Below, in pieces: positions 57,358 to 64,000 of a stretch of 64,000 bases of DNA; the first letter of the stretch is position 1; each line of letters opens with the position of its first letter. Both the position numbers and the translations under genes were made by a program. Under the pieces are notes generated by a model. That model had not been told where the DNA came from and did not search any database. It was given only the letters and a program-made list of their open reading frames with translations. Origin of the DNA: Aminobacter sp. J41 (GTDB lineage Bacteria > Pseudomonadota > Alphaproteobacteria > Rhizobiales > Rhizobiaceae); NCBI RefSeq assembly GCF_000526635.1, contig NZ_JAGL01000017.1:255-64254 (forward strand). Reading direction: 5' to 3'.

Positions 57358-58667
57358 TGCAGACCAACTTTTCGCTCGCCCAGCTCGCCGATCCGCACGT
57401 CGCGGAGGCCGAATCCATCCTGCGCAAATGCGTCCACTGCGGCTTCTGCACGGCGACCTGCCCGACCTTCGTCACGCTCGGCAACGAGCTCGACAGCCCG
57501 CGCGGGCGCATCTACCTGATCAAGGACATGCTCGAGAACGGTCGTGCGGCCGATGACGAGATCGTCACCCACATCGACCGCTGCCTGTCGTGCCTGTCCT
57601 GCATGACGACCTGCCCGTCGGGCGTGAACTACATGCACCTGGTCGATCATGCCCGCACGCATATCGAGAAGACCTACAGGCGCCCGCTGATCGACCGCAT
57701 GATCCGGTCGCTTCTGGCGGCGGTGCTGCCCTACCCGTCGCGGTTCCGCGCAGCGCTGAAGCTGGCGGCGCTCGGACGCCCGTTCACGGGGCTGTTCGAC
57801 AAGGTCCGGCCGCTGCGCCCGCTTGGTGCCATGCTGCGGCTGGCGCCCGAGACGGTTCCGGCGGCCTCGAAGATCTCCGAGCCTGCGACCCATGCCGCCG
57901 CCGGCACGAGGCGTGGCCGCGTTGCCATCCTTACCGGCTGCGCGCAGTCGGTGCTGGAGCCAGGCATCAACGACGCGACCGTTTCCCTGCTCAACCGCAT
58001 CGGCGTCGAGGTCGTGGTGCCTGAGGGCGAGGGCTGCTGCGGCGCGCTGGTGCACCACATGGGCCGCGAGGAGGAGTCGCTTGCAGCTGCCCGCCGCAAC
58101 GTCGACGCCTGGACGCGCGAGATCGACAATGGCGGGCTCGACGCCATCATCATCACCGCCTCCGGCTGCGGCACGACGATCAAGGATTACGGCTTCATGC
58201 TGCGCCTCGATCCGGCCTATGCGGAAAAGGCCGCGCGCGTGTCTGCATTGGCGAAAGACATCACCGAGTACCTTGCCTCGATCGAATTGCCGGAGCCCGC
58301 GATCCGTCCGGGCCTCACCGTTGCCTATCACTCGGCCTGCTCGATGCAGCACGGCCAGAAGGTCGTGCGTCAGCCGAAGGAGCTGCTTCAGAAGGCAGGG
58401 TTCATTGTCAAGGAACCGGCGGAAGGGCACCTCTGCTGCGGCTCGGCCGGCACCTACAACATCCTGCAGCCGGAGATTTCGGCAAAACTCAAGGCGCGCA
58501 AGGTGAAGAACATCGAGGCGACGGGTGCTGCACTCGTCGCCACCGGCAATATCGGCTGCATCACCCAGATCGCCTCGGCGGCCAGGTTGCCGGTGGTGCA
58601 TACGGTAAAACTGCTCGACTGGGCCTATGGCGGAAGGAAGCCGGAGGGTGTGCCGTCGGCGGGGTAG
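57357..58667 (+). CDS. glcF: Glycolate oxidase iron-sulfur subunit GlcF
   Basis: A 436-residue electron-transfer subunit with two 4Fe-4S ferredoxin motifs (CVHCGFCTATCPTF near residues 22-35 and CLSCLSCMTTCPSG near 75-90). Two CCG domains follow (EGEGCCGALVHHMG and EGHLCCGSAGTYN). It passes electrons from GlcD/E towards quinone at the membrane. It is the last gene of glcDEF, with no malate synthase glcB following as in E. coli; a repeat island follows instead. Confidence 0.95.
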   Translation: MQTNFSLAQLADPHVAEAESILRKCVHCGFCTATCPTFVTLGNELDSPRGRIYLIKDMLENGRAADDEIVTHIDRCLSCLSCMTTCPSGVNYMHLVDHARTHIEKTYRRPLIDRMIRSLLAAVLPYPSRFRAALKLAALGRPFTGLFDKVRPLRPLGAMLRLAPETVPAASKISEPATHAAAGTRRGRVAILTGCAQSVLEPGINDATVSLLNRIGVEVVVPEGEGCCGALVHHMGREEESLAAARRNVDAWTREIDNGGLDAIIITASGCGTTIKDYGFMLRLDPAYAEKAARVSALAKDITEYLASIELPEPAIRPGLTVAYHSACSMQHGQKVVRQPKELLQKAGFIVKEPAEGHLCCGSAGTYNILQPEISAKLKARKVKNIEATGAALVATGNIGCITQIASAARLPVVHTVKLLDWAYGGRKPEGVPSAG

Positions 58668-58768
58668 GGACGGTCGACGGTCCGCAGCTGTCGTTGGCGC
58701 TGTGCATTGAATGCAAGCGCAGAGCAGCTGAGAAGCAGCGTCTGCATCTGAAATGCAGCATCCGGCAG

Positions 58769-58819
58769 CCCCCTCCGCCGCCTTCGGCGGCACCTCCCCC
58801 GCTTCGCAGGGGAGGATCC
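58769..58819 (+). repeat. 51-bp inverted repeat, left arm
   Basis: This GC-rich segment is exactly reverse-complementary to 59071-59121. It contains two internal palindromes, CCGCC/GGCGG around TTC and CCTCCCC/GGGGAGG around GCTTCGC, so each arm can fold by itself. Confidence 0.9.
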
Positions 58820-58866
58820 TGAGGTCGCAGCTCACGGCCAGGCCCCGCTTATCTTGGAGCGTCTCT

Positions 58867-58919
58867 GGCATGGATCCCCTGCTCGCGCCCGCTTCGCGGG
58901 CTTGGCGAGGATGACGAAG
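58867..58919 (+). repeat. Palindromic intergenic repeat, variant
   Basis: GGCATGGATCCCCTGC leads into GCCCGC/GCGGGC around TTC and ends CGAGGATGACGAAG. This is a longer variant of the element family with the conserved GGCATGGAT and GATGACGAAG ends. Confidence 0.5.
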
Positions 58920-58985
58920 AGGAAGGGGCCCGGAAAATCAGCAACGTTTCAGCAGCTAGGGATCGGACCGCTGCATCATTTCCGC

Positions 58986-59023
58986 TTCGTCATGGCCGGG
59001 CTTGACCCGGCCATCCATGCCGG
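58986..59023 (-). repeat. Palindromic intergenic repeat
   Basis: TTCGTCATGGCCGGG, CTTGA, CCCGGCCATCCATGCCGG: same frame as the element at 47281-47318 with compensating changes in both palindromic arms. Confidence 0.7.
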
Positions 59024-59070
59024 CACGCTGATGCTCTCGCGGCCGTGCAGAACTTTGCGCAACGGTTCCG

Positions 59071-59121
59071 GGATCCTCCCCTGCGAAGCGGGGGAGGTGC
59101 CGCCGAAGGCGGCGGAGGGGG
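59071..59121 (-). repeat. 51-bp inverted repeat, right arm
   Basis: Exact reverse complement of 58769-58819, 251 bases away. Confidence 0.9.
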
Positions 59122-59309
59122 CGTCTGGCATGAACCATGGCAGGCTCAAGCTTGCGCTAAATCGCGACGCTCCAAGACGTTTAACCCCGGCACAAAAAAC
59201 GAAAAGGGACGGATGGCCGATGCCATTCCGCCCCTTGGCGTCGCAGCTTTCGCTGCGCCCCGGTCAGGCTTGTCCCCGAACCTGACCGGCCATCCCCCCT
59301 CCGGGATAT

Positions 59310-60122
59310 TCAGATCACGATCACCGTCGCCCCCACCGGCACGCGGTCGTAGAGGTCGATCACGTCCTCGTTGCGCATGCGGATGCAGCCGGACGACACG
59401 TTGCCGCCGATCGTGTGCGGCTGATTGGTGCCATGAATGCGATAAAGTGTCGAGCCCAGATAAAGCGCTCGCGCGCCCAGCGGATTTTCGGGCCCGCCCT
59501 TCACGAAGGTCGGCAGGATGCGGCCCTTCTTCTTCTCGCGGGCGATCATTTCCGCAGGCGGGCGCCAGTCCGGCCACTCGGCCTTGCGCGTGACCTTGTG
59601 GGTGCCGGCCCACTCGAAGCCGGGCTTGCCGGTGCCGACGCCATAGCGGCGCGCCTTGCCGCCTTCCTCGACAAGATAGAGGAAGTGCTCGCGCGTATTG
59701 ATGACGATCGTGCCTGGCTTGTGCGGGCCGTCATAATCGACGACCTGCGGCAGGAATTTTGGATCGATCTCCCGCGGCTTTGGGATGTCGCGCGGCGCGC
59801 TCGGCAGCGCGGCGGTCCGCACCTCGTCCGGCTTGCGCTCGCGGGCAACGACATTCGGCTTCGGCGTGGCACGCGAGCGCACAACCGGATCGGGCGCCAC
59901 ACGGACGCGGAGCGCAGGTGCCGGCTGCGGCTGGCGGCGGGGCTCTGCCCGGTGAACAGGGCGGCCCTGCGGGGCCCGCTGCAGCTGGATGACCCATGGC
60001 GCGGAAAGATCGGGACTGACGAGCAGCGGCGGCGCCTCCCGGTAGCGGTCGCTTGCTGCTGCCTGCTGCAAGCCAAGACCCGAGATCGCAGTCGCGATCA
60101 GGAAGGACAAAGTCAATCTCAT
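59310..60122 (-). CDS. L,D-transpeptidase (YkuD domain)
   Basis: A periplasmic peptidoglycan cross-linking enzyme or lipoprotein attachment enzyme of 270 residues. It has a signal peptide (MRLTLSFLIATAISGLGLQ), an Arg/Pro-rich linker (about residues 40-125), then the YkuD domain with GTIVINTREHFLYLV, His230 in IHGTNQPHTIG and catalytic Cys246 in SSGCIRMRNEDV. The ATG at 60122 follows GAGGGTACGTCGC; longer upstream starts are less well supported. It terminates facing the repeat island. Confidence 0.92.
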   Translation of the reverse strand: MRLTLSFLIATAISGLGLQQAAASDRYREAPPLLVSPDLSAPWVIQLQRAPQGRPVHRAEPRRQPQPAPALRVRVAPDPVVRSRATPKPNVVARERKPDEVRTAALPSAPRDIPKPREIDPKFLPQVVDYDGPHKPGTIVINTREHFLYLVEEGGKARRYGVGTGKPGFEWAGTHKVTRKAEWPDWRPPAEMIAREKKKGRILPTFVKGGPENPLGARALYLGSTLYRIHGTNQPHTIGGNVSSGCIRMRNEDVIDLYDRVPVGATVIVI

Positions 60123-60277
60123 GCGACGTACCCTCAAACCCATCGTCGTGACGCGGATTGTCAGGACAAGCGCCGCAAAAAGTGTGAACAACCTTCCATA
60201 AAATGCCGGCGATCGCATAAACCTTTCCGCATGGTTACCTTCGGGTTTCGCGGCTTGGTAAAGGAAGGATTGCGGGG

Positions 60278-60916
60278 ATGAGCATCGGGGAGGGGCTGGT
60301 CGCAGGCGAGGATGGCGCGCTCCGCTGCGCGTGGCACGGCAACCTGCCGGACTATCTGCGCTATCACGACCAGGAATGGGGCCATCCGGTCGACAGCGAT
60401 ATCCGCCTGTTCGAAAAGCTCTGCCTCGAAGGTTTCCAGTCCGGCTTGTCCTGGCTGACGATCCTGCGCAAGCGAGAGAATTTCCGCGTCGCCTTCCACG
60501 GCTTCGACTTCCGCAAGCTGGCGGAAGAAGACGAGGCGGCCGCCATCGAGCGGAACCTGCAGGATGCCGGCATCGTCCGCCATCGCGGCAAGATCGCCTC
60601 GGTCTACAACAACGCCCGCCGCGCGGTGGAGCTCGCGGAAGAAAAGGGTTCTCTCGCGCGCTTCTTCTGGTCGTTGGAGCCGGGCCCGGACGAGCGGCCG
60701 CAGGTGCTCGACTGGGCGACGCTGCGCACCCTTGGCAAGACGCCGACCTCGATTCGCATCTCGAAGGAGCTGAAGAAGCGCGGCTGGAGCTTCGTCGGGC
60801 CGACCACCGTCTACGCCTTCATGCAGGCGATGGGGCTGGTCAACGATCACATCGAGGGCTGCGTCTGCCGCCCCCGAATCGAGGAGAAGCGCGCGGCTTT
60901 CCGCCGTCCCGTCTGA
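60278..60916 (+). CDS. tag: DNA-3-methyladenine glycosylase I
   Basis: Removes 3-methyladenine from alkylated DNA. The 212-residue protein starts with LRCAWHGNLPDYLRYHDQEW, containing a conserved Cys17, and has EGFQSGLSWLTILRKRENFR, and VNDHIEGCVCR near the C-terminus supplying the His and Cys of the zinc site. The ATG at 60278 lies close after GGAAGGATTGCGGGG. It is probably monocistronic or leads into the HAD hydrolase gene 84 bases downstream. Confidence 0.95.
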   Translation: MSIGEGLVAGEDGALRCAWHGNLPDYLRYHDQEWGHPVDSDIRLFEKLCLEGFQSGLSWLTILRKRENFRVAFHGFDFRKLAEEDEAAAIERNLQDAGIVRHRGKIASVYNNARRAVELAEEKGSLARFFWSLEPGPDERPQVLDWATLRTLGKTPTSIRISKELKKRGWSFVGPTTVYAFMQAMGLVNDHIEGCVCRPRIEEKRAAFRRPV

Positions 60917-61000
60917 CGCATGCACGCGAAAGCGGGTGACACCAGCGGCACGTTAAGCTAATTCCCTGACGCCGGCGGCGAGGCTGGTGATGACAGGAGA

Positions 61001-61864
61001 ATGAGCGGGTTCATGGCGAATTTGATCGAGAGCTTGGACGACATCGCTGGGAACTATTCCGCTATCCTGTGTGACGTCTGGGGCGTGATCCACAACGGCG
61101 TCGCCTCCTTCCCTTCCGCGGTCGCGGCCCTGCAGCGGGCGCGCCAGAAGGGGCTTCCCGTCATCCTCATCACCAACGCGCCGCGCCCGAGCCCGGATGT
61201 GCGTGAGCAGATTGCCTCGCTCGGCGTACCGGACGATGCCTGGGACCGCATCATCACCTCGGGCGACGTGACGCGCGAGCTGATCCGCCACGCCCCGCGA
61301 AAAATCTTCCACATCGGCCCCGACCGCGACCTGACTCTCTATGACGGACTGGACGTCGAGATCGTCGAGGAGTTCGAGGCTGCCGCCGTCGTTTGCACCG
61401 GCCTGTTCGACGACAACACCGAGACGCCGGAAGATTATGCCGAGATGCTGCAGCGTCTGCGCATGCGCAACCTGCCGTTCATCTGCGCAAATCCGGATAT
61501 CGTGGTCGAGCGCGGCGACAAGCTGATCTGGTGCGCGGGCGCCCTTGCGCGCGACTACGGCCAGCTTGGCGGCCGCACCGAGATCGCCGGCAAGCCGCAC
61601 CGCCCGATCTACGAGGCAGCACTTGCCGCCGCGAGCGAGGTGCTCGGGCGCGAGGTCTCCCGCTCGGAAGCGGTCGCCATCGGCGACGGCGTCCTGACCG
61701 ACGTCAAGGGCGGCGTGACCAACGGCATTGACGTCCTCTACGTCTCCGGCGGCATCCACGCCGCCGACTATGGCGACACGCTGTCCCCGGACCCGGTGCG
61801 TCTCGCAGCCTTCCTTGACAAGCATGGGTTCGCGCCGGTGGCCGTCATTCCACGCTTGAGATAG
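61001..61864 (+). CDS. HAD-superfamily hydrolase, TIGR01459 family
   Basis: A 287-residue HAD class IIA hydrolase related to NagD. Asp25 in ILCDVWGVIHNG is the nucleophile, ILITNAPRP supplies motif II, and GDGVLTDVKGGVTNGIDVLYVSGGIH the C-terminal acidic motif. The substrate is unknown; such proteins dephosphorylate nucleotides or sugar phosphates. The start may be ATG 61001 (right after AGGAGA) or ATG 61013. It is immediately followed, 3 bases after its stop, by ribF, an arrangement common in Rhizobiales. Confidence 0.9.
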   Translation: MSGFMANLIESLDDIAGNYSAILCDVWGVIHNGVASFPSAVAALQRARQKGLPVILITNAPRPSPDVREQIASLGVPDDAWDRIITSGDVTRELIRHAPRKIFHIGPDRDLTLYDGLDVEIVEEFEAAAVVCTGLFDDNTETPEDYAEMLQRLRMRNLPFICANPDIVVERGDKLIWCAGALARDYGQLGGRTEIAGKPHRPIYEAALAAASEVLGREVSRSEAVAIGDGVLTDVKGGVTNGIDVLYVSGGIHAADYGDTLSPDPVRLAAFLDKHGFAPVAVIPRLR

Positions 61865-61867
61865 CTG

Positions 61868-62854
61868 ATGACCGAAACTCGCATCCAGCGCATACCCTCG
61901 ACGACTGCGCTGCCGGCAGCCTTGCGCGGCGGCGTCGTGGCAATCGGCAACTTTGACGGTGTGCATCGCGGGCATCAGGCCGTGCTGGAACGCGCGCTGG
62001 ATGAGGCGCGCAGGAAGAACGTTCCGGCGCTGGTCCTGACCTTCGAGCCGCACCCGCGCGAGACCTTCAGGCCCGACACGCCGCTGTTTCGCCTCACCAC
62101 AGCGCCGGTGCGCGCGCGGCTTCTCGAGGCGCTGGGCTTCGATGGCGTCGTCGAGCAGCACTTCGACCAGGAATTTTCCGCCTGCACCGCGACCCAGTTC
62201 GTCGAGCGGGTGCTGCTCAAGGAACTCGGCATCAGCCACGTCGTCACCGGCTACGACTTCCATTTTGGCAAAGGCCGCGAGGGAACCCCTGCCTTCCTGT
62301 TGGAGCAGGGCAACGCGCGCGGCTTTGGCGTGACGCTCGTCGACGCCTTCTGCGACGAGGGCTCCGGCGTGATCTCGTCGAGCCGCATCCGCGGTCTGCT
62401 GACAGAAGGCGATGTGACCCAAGCAGCCGGTCTGCTCGGCTACCGCTACACGGTCATGGCCGAGATCAGCCACGGCAAGAAGCTCGGCCGCGAGCTGGGG
62501 TTCCCCACAGCCAACATGGAGCTGGCAGTCAGCAACAGCCTGAAGCACGGCATCTACGCCGTGCGCCTGCGCCGTCCGGATGGCTCGCTGCATGACGGCG
62601 TTGCCAGCTTCGGCCGGCGTCCGACCGTCGATGATGACGGCGCGCCGCTGCTCGAAACCTTCGTGTTCGACTTTTCCGACAGCCTCTACGGCGAATGCTG
62701 CTCGGTGTCGTTCTTCGGCTATCTGCGCGGCGAGGTGAAGTTCGACGGGCTCGATCCGCTGATCGTGCAGATGAAACGCGACGAGGAGGAGGCGAGGGCG
62801 CTTCTTTCGGGCGTGACGCCCCTGTCGGAAATCGACCTCAAAATCGCGTTCTGA
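61868..62854 (+). CDS. ribF: Bifunctional riboflavin kinase / FAD synthetase
   Basis: Phosphorylates riboflavin to FMN and adenylylates it to FAD. The 328-residue protein has the N-terminal nucleotidyltransferase motif GNFDGVHRGHQ (27-37), SSRIRGLLTEGDV at about 175-187, and the C-terminal kinase domain with GRELGFPTANM, GVASFGRRPTVDD and VEFFGYLR-like VSFFGYLRGEVKFD. It is co-transcribed with the HAD hydrolase. The window has many FMN and FAD enzymes (LldD, GlcD/E, PuuB-like) that depend on it. Confidence 0.96.
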   Translation: MTETRIQRIPSTTALPAALRGGVVAIGNFDGVHRGHQAVLERALDEARRKNVPALVLTFEPHPRETFRPDTPLFRLTTAPVRARLLEALGFDGVVEQHFDQEFSACTATQFVERVLLKELGISHVVTGYDFHFGKGREGTPAFLLEQGNARGFGVTLVDAFCDEGSGVISSSRIRGLLTEGDVTQAAGLLGYRYTVMAEISHGKKLGRELGFPTANMELAVSNSLKHGIYAVRLRRPDGSLHDGVASFGRRPTVDDDGAPLLETFVFDFSDSLYGECCSVSFFGYLRGEVKFDGLDPLIVQMKRDEEEARALLSGVTPLSEIDLKIAF

Positions 62855-62934
62855 CGTAACGTCGATTCATTCAAATTTTACTCAATCCGCGCAGTGCTGT
62901 GGGGCACCCCTTTGTATTGCGTAGGCGGGTTATC

Positions 62935-63732
62935 ATGAAATTTGGAACTCTGATTTGCACCGTGGCCGTACTGGGCCTCGGCGTGGTCCAGGCATCGGCC
63001 CAGAACCTGTTTGAAGGCGACTGGTACCTCAAGGTCGGTGGCGCCATCATGTCGAAGCCGAAGTTCGACGGCGCGTCGAAGAACAAGTTCGCGTTCCAGC
63101 CGCTGATCTCGCTTGGCAAGTCCGGCGGCTCGGCTCGGTTCACCTCGCGCAACGACAACATTTCGCTGTCGCTGATCGACACCGGCACTTTCCGCGCCGG
63201 CGCAACCGGCAAGCTGATCTTCAAGCGCGACGAGGACGACCACCGTGACCTGCGCGGCCTGTCGCAGGTGAAGTTCGGTGGCGAGGCCGGCGCCTTCGCC
63301 GAAGTGTACCCGACCGACTTCGCCCGCGTCCGCGGCGAGGTACGCCATGGCATCCGCACCCACGACGCGGTCGTGCTCGACGTTGCCGCCGACGCCTTCT
63401 TCGACATGACCGACACCGTGCAGATTTCTGCCGGTCCGCGCATGTCCTTTGCGACGAAGGATTATTTCGAGACCTACTACGGCGTGAATGCAGCCGAGTC
63501 GGCTGCTTCGGGCCTTTCGGAGTACAAGCCTGGCGGCGGCATGAAGTCGTTCGGTGCGGGCGGCGCGGTCAACTGGCGCGCGACCGACGAGATCACCACC
63601 AGCGTCTTCCTCGAGTACGAGCGGCTGGTCGGCCCCGCCGCCAAGTCGAGCCTCGTGCGCGAGCGCGGATCGAAAAACCAGGTCACGGTCGGCGCTTCGG
63701 CGACCTACCGCTTTGATTTTTCGTTCCAGTAA
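62935..63732 (+). CDS. MipA/OmpV family outer membrane protein
   Basis: A 265-residue protein with a signal peptide (MKFGTLICTVAVLGLGVVQASAQ) and a beta-barrel pattern of alternating residues ending in the aromatic terminus TYRFDFSFQ, as expected for outer membrane insertion. DWYLKVGGAIMSKPKFDG and RTHDAVVLDVAADAFFDMT match the MipA (MltA-interacting protein) family, thought to scaffold peptidoglycan enzymes. The ATG at 62935 follows GTAGGCGGGTTATC. It is inserted between ribF and ileS. Confidence 0.88.
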   Translation: MKFGTLICTVAVLGLGVVQASAQNLFEGDWYLKVGGAIMSKPKFDGASKNKFAFQPLISLGKSGGSARFTSRNDNISLSLIDTGTFRAGATGKLIFKRDEDDHRDLRGLSQVKFGGEAGAFAEVYPTDFARVRGEVRHGIRTHDAVVLDVAADAFFDMTDTVQISAGPRMSFATKDYFETYYGVNAAESAASGLSEYKPGGGMKSFGAGGAVNWRATDEITTSVFLEYERLVGPAAKSSLVRERGSKNQVTVGASATYRFDFSFQ

Positions 63733-63964
63733 GCGGCGCCTTCGGCGAATCGCCTCTTTATTCCCCGGTCAGGCTCGGCTAAAAGCGCGGGCCATGACCC
63801 AGCGCGCACCTATCTTCGCGTCGATACGAATTAGTGGCCCGGCTTTCCGGGCGGCCTGAAGGTCGCCGGAAGGTCCGGGATTCTTGCGCGTCTTCCACGC
63901 GCCCTGCCGTTTGACCATAGCCTTGCCCGCGAGCCGCTGCCCGGGCTGACGATGCGATGAGACC

Positions 63965-64000
63965 ATGACCACCGCCGAAAAGATCGACTATTCGAAAACC
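63965..64000 (+). CDS. ileS: Isoleucine-tRNA ligase, N-terminal fragment cut by the window end
   Basis: Only the first 12 codons, MTTAEKIDYSKT, are present. The phrase EKIDYSKT is typical of the start of alphaproteobacterial IleRS, and ribF followed by ileS is a common gene order. The preceding 232 bases (63733-63964) hold no gene I can support. The call rests on a very short sequence plus context. Confidence 0.7.
   Translation, partial: MTTAEKIDYSKT

Larger units (their letters stand above)
58668..59309. other. Non-coding repeat island between glcF and the L,D-transpeptidase gene
   Basis: No gene is supported in these 642 bases. The stretch contains a perfect 51-bp inverted repeat (58769-58819 and 59071-59121). 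Between its arms are two palindromic elements related to those near 1-442 and 47172-47318. Open frames here pass through the repeats and have no ribosome binding sites. Confidence 0.7.

Noticed and set aside
63769-63972. 67-codon minus-strand frame before ileS
   Set aside because: It overlaps the ileS start region, lacks a ribosome binding site and is composed of Arg/Ala/Gly-rich sequence typical of non-coding GC-rich DNA.

Overview
The window looks like a chromosomal segment from an alphaproteobacterium of the order Hyphomicrobiales (Rhizobiales), probably close to the Phyllobacteriaceae (Mesorhizobium-like). Supporting signs are the high GC content, the zwf-pgl-edd operon, a PdhS/DivJ/PleC-type kinase, a phasin gene followed by an RNA with three CCUCCUCC loops, DUF1127 and CsbD small proteins, the hisS-hisZ-hisG order, CIRCE-controlled groESL, and a tRNA-His with A73 and no encoded G-1. 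No prophage, insertion sequence, CRISPR array or rRNA operon is visible. Most of the window is ordinary core and metabolic gene content; the unusual material is in the intergenic DNA.

Layout. 1-573: repeat-rich non-coding DNA. 574-4579 (minus): Entner-Doudoroff operon zwf-pgl-edd. 4784-10290: aldehyde dehydrogenase and SDR genes (plus) facing a gamma-glutamyl-polyamine pair, puuA and puuB-like (minus). A four-helix-bundle gene, bracketed by inverted arrays of a degenerate octamer, sits exactly between the latter two. 10364-13578: an ScfR/RamB-type regulator divergent from isocitrate lyase. 13803-15316: an atypical receiver protein and a DMT exporter. 15516-21102: a second glutamine synthetase-like gene followed by a potFGHI-type polyamine ABC transporter. 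21112-28091: AsmA-like protein, acetoacetyl-CoA synthetase, a strongly structured non-coding RNA candidate, and a ferric-iron ABC transporter.

28097-36114: PdhS-like kinase divergent from a phasin, the triple-hairpin sRNA, tRNA-His, xseA, and a LysR gene divergent from DUF1127. 36218-41317 (minus): a DUF937-like protein, gshA, rsmE, an OmpA-like protein and a conserved hypothetical gene. 41364-47055 (plus): amidotransferase, groES-groEL, csbD, a YqaA-like membrane protein, fumC and doxX. 47349-50613 (minus): hisS-hisZ-hisG with ATGA overlaps. 51015-58667: phosphoesterase, L-lactate dehydrogenase, a LutA-like protein and a GntR regulator (minus), divergent from glcDEF (plus). 58668-59309: a second large repeat island. 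59310-64000: L,D-transpeptidase, tag, a HAD hydrolase, ribF, mipA, and the first 12 codons of a probable ileS.

How the genes fit together. The metabolic theme is organic acids, polyamines and two-carbon compounds: ED glycolysis, glyoxylate bypass, fumarase, lactate and glycolate oxidation, acetoacetate activation, PHB granule protein, and putrescine uptake with gamma-glutamylation. Regulators lie next to their likely targets (ScfR/aceA, GntR/glcDEF, LysR/DUF1127), and several intergenic regions carry clear palindromes fitting that arrangement. The best candidates for something under-described are the octamer-flanked four-helix-bundle cassette at 8365-8852, the structured RNA at about 25125-25350, and the triple anti-Shine-Dalgarno hairpin RNA at 32270-32376.
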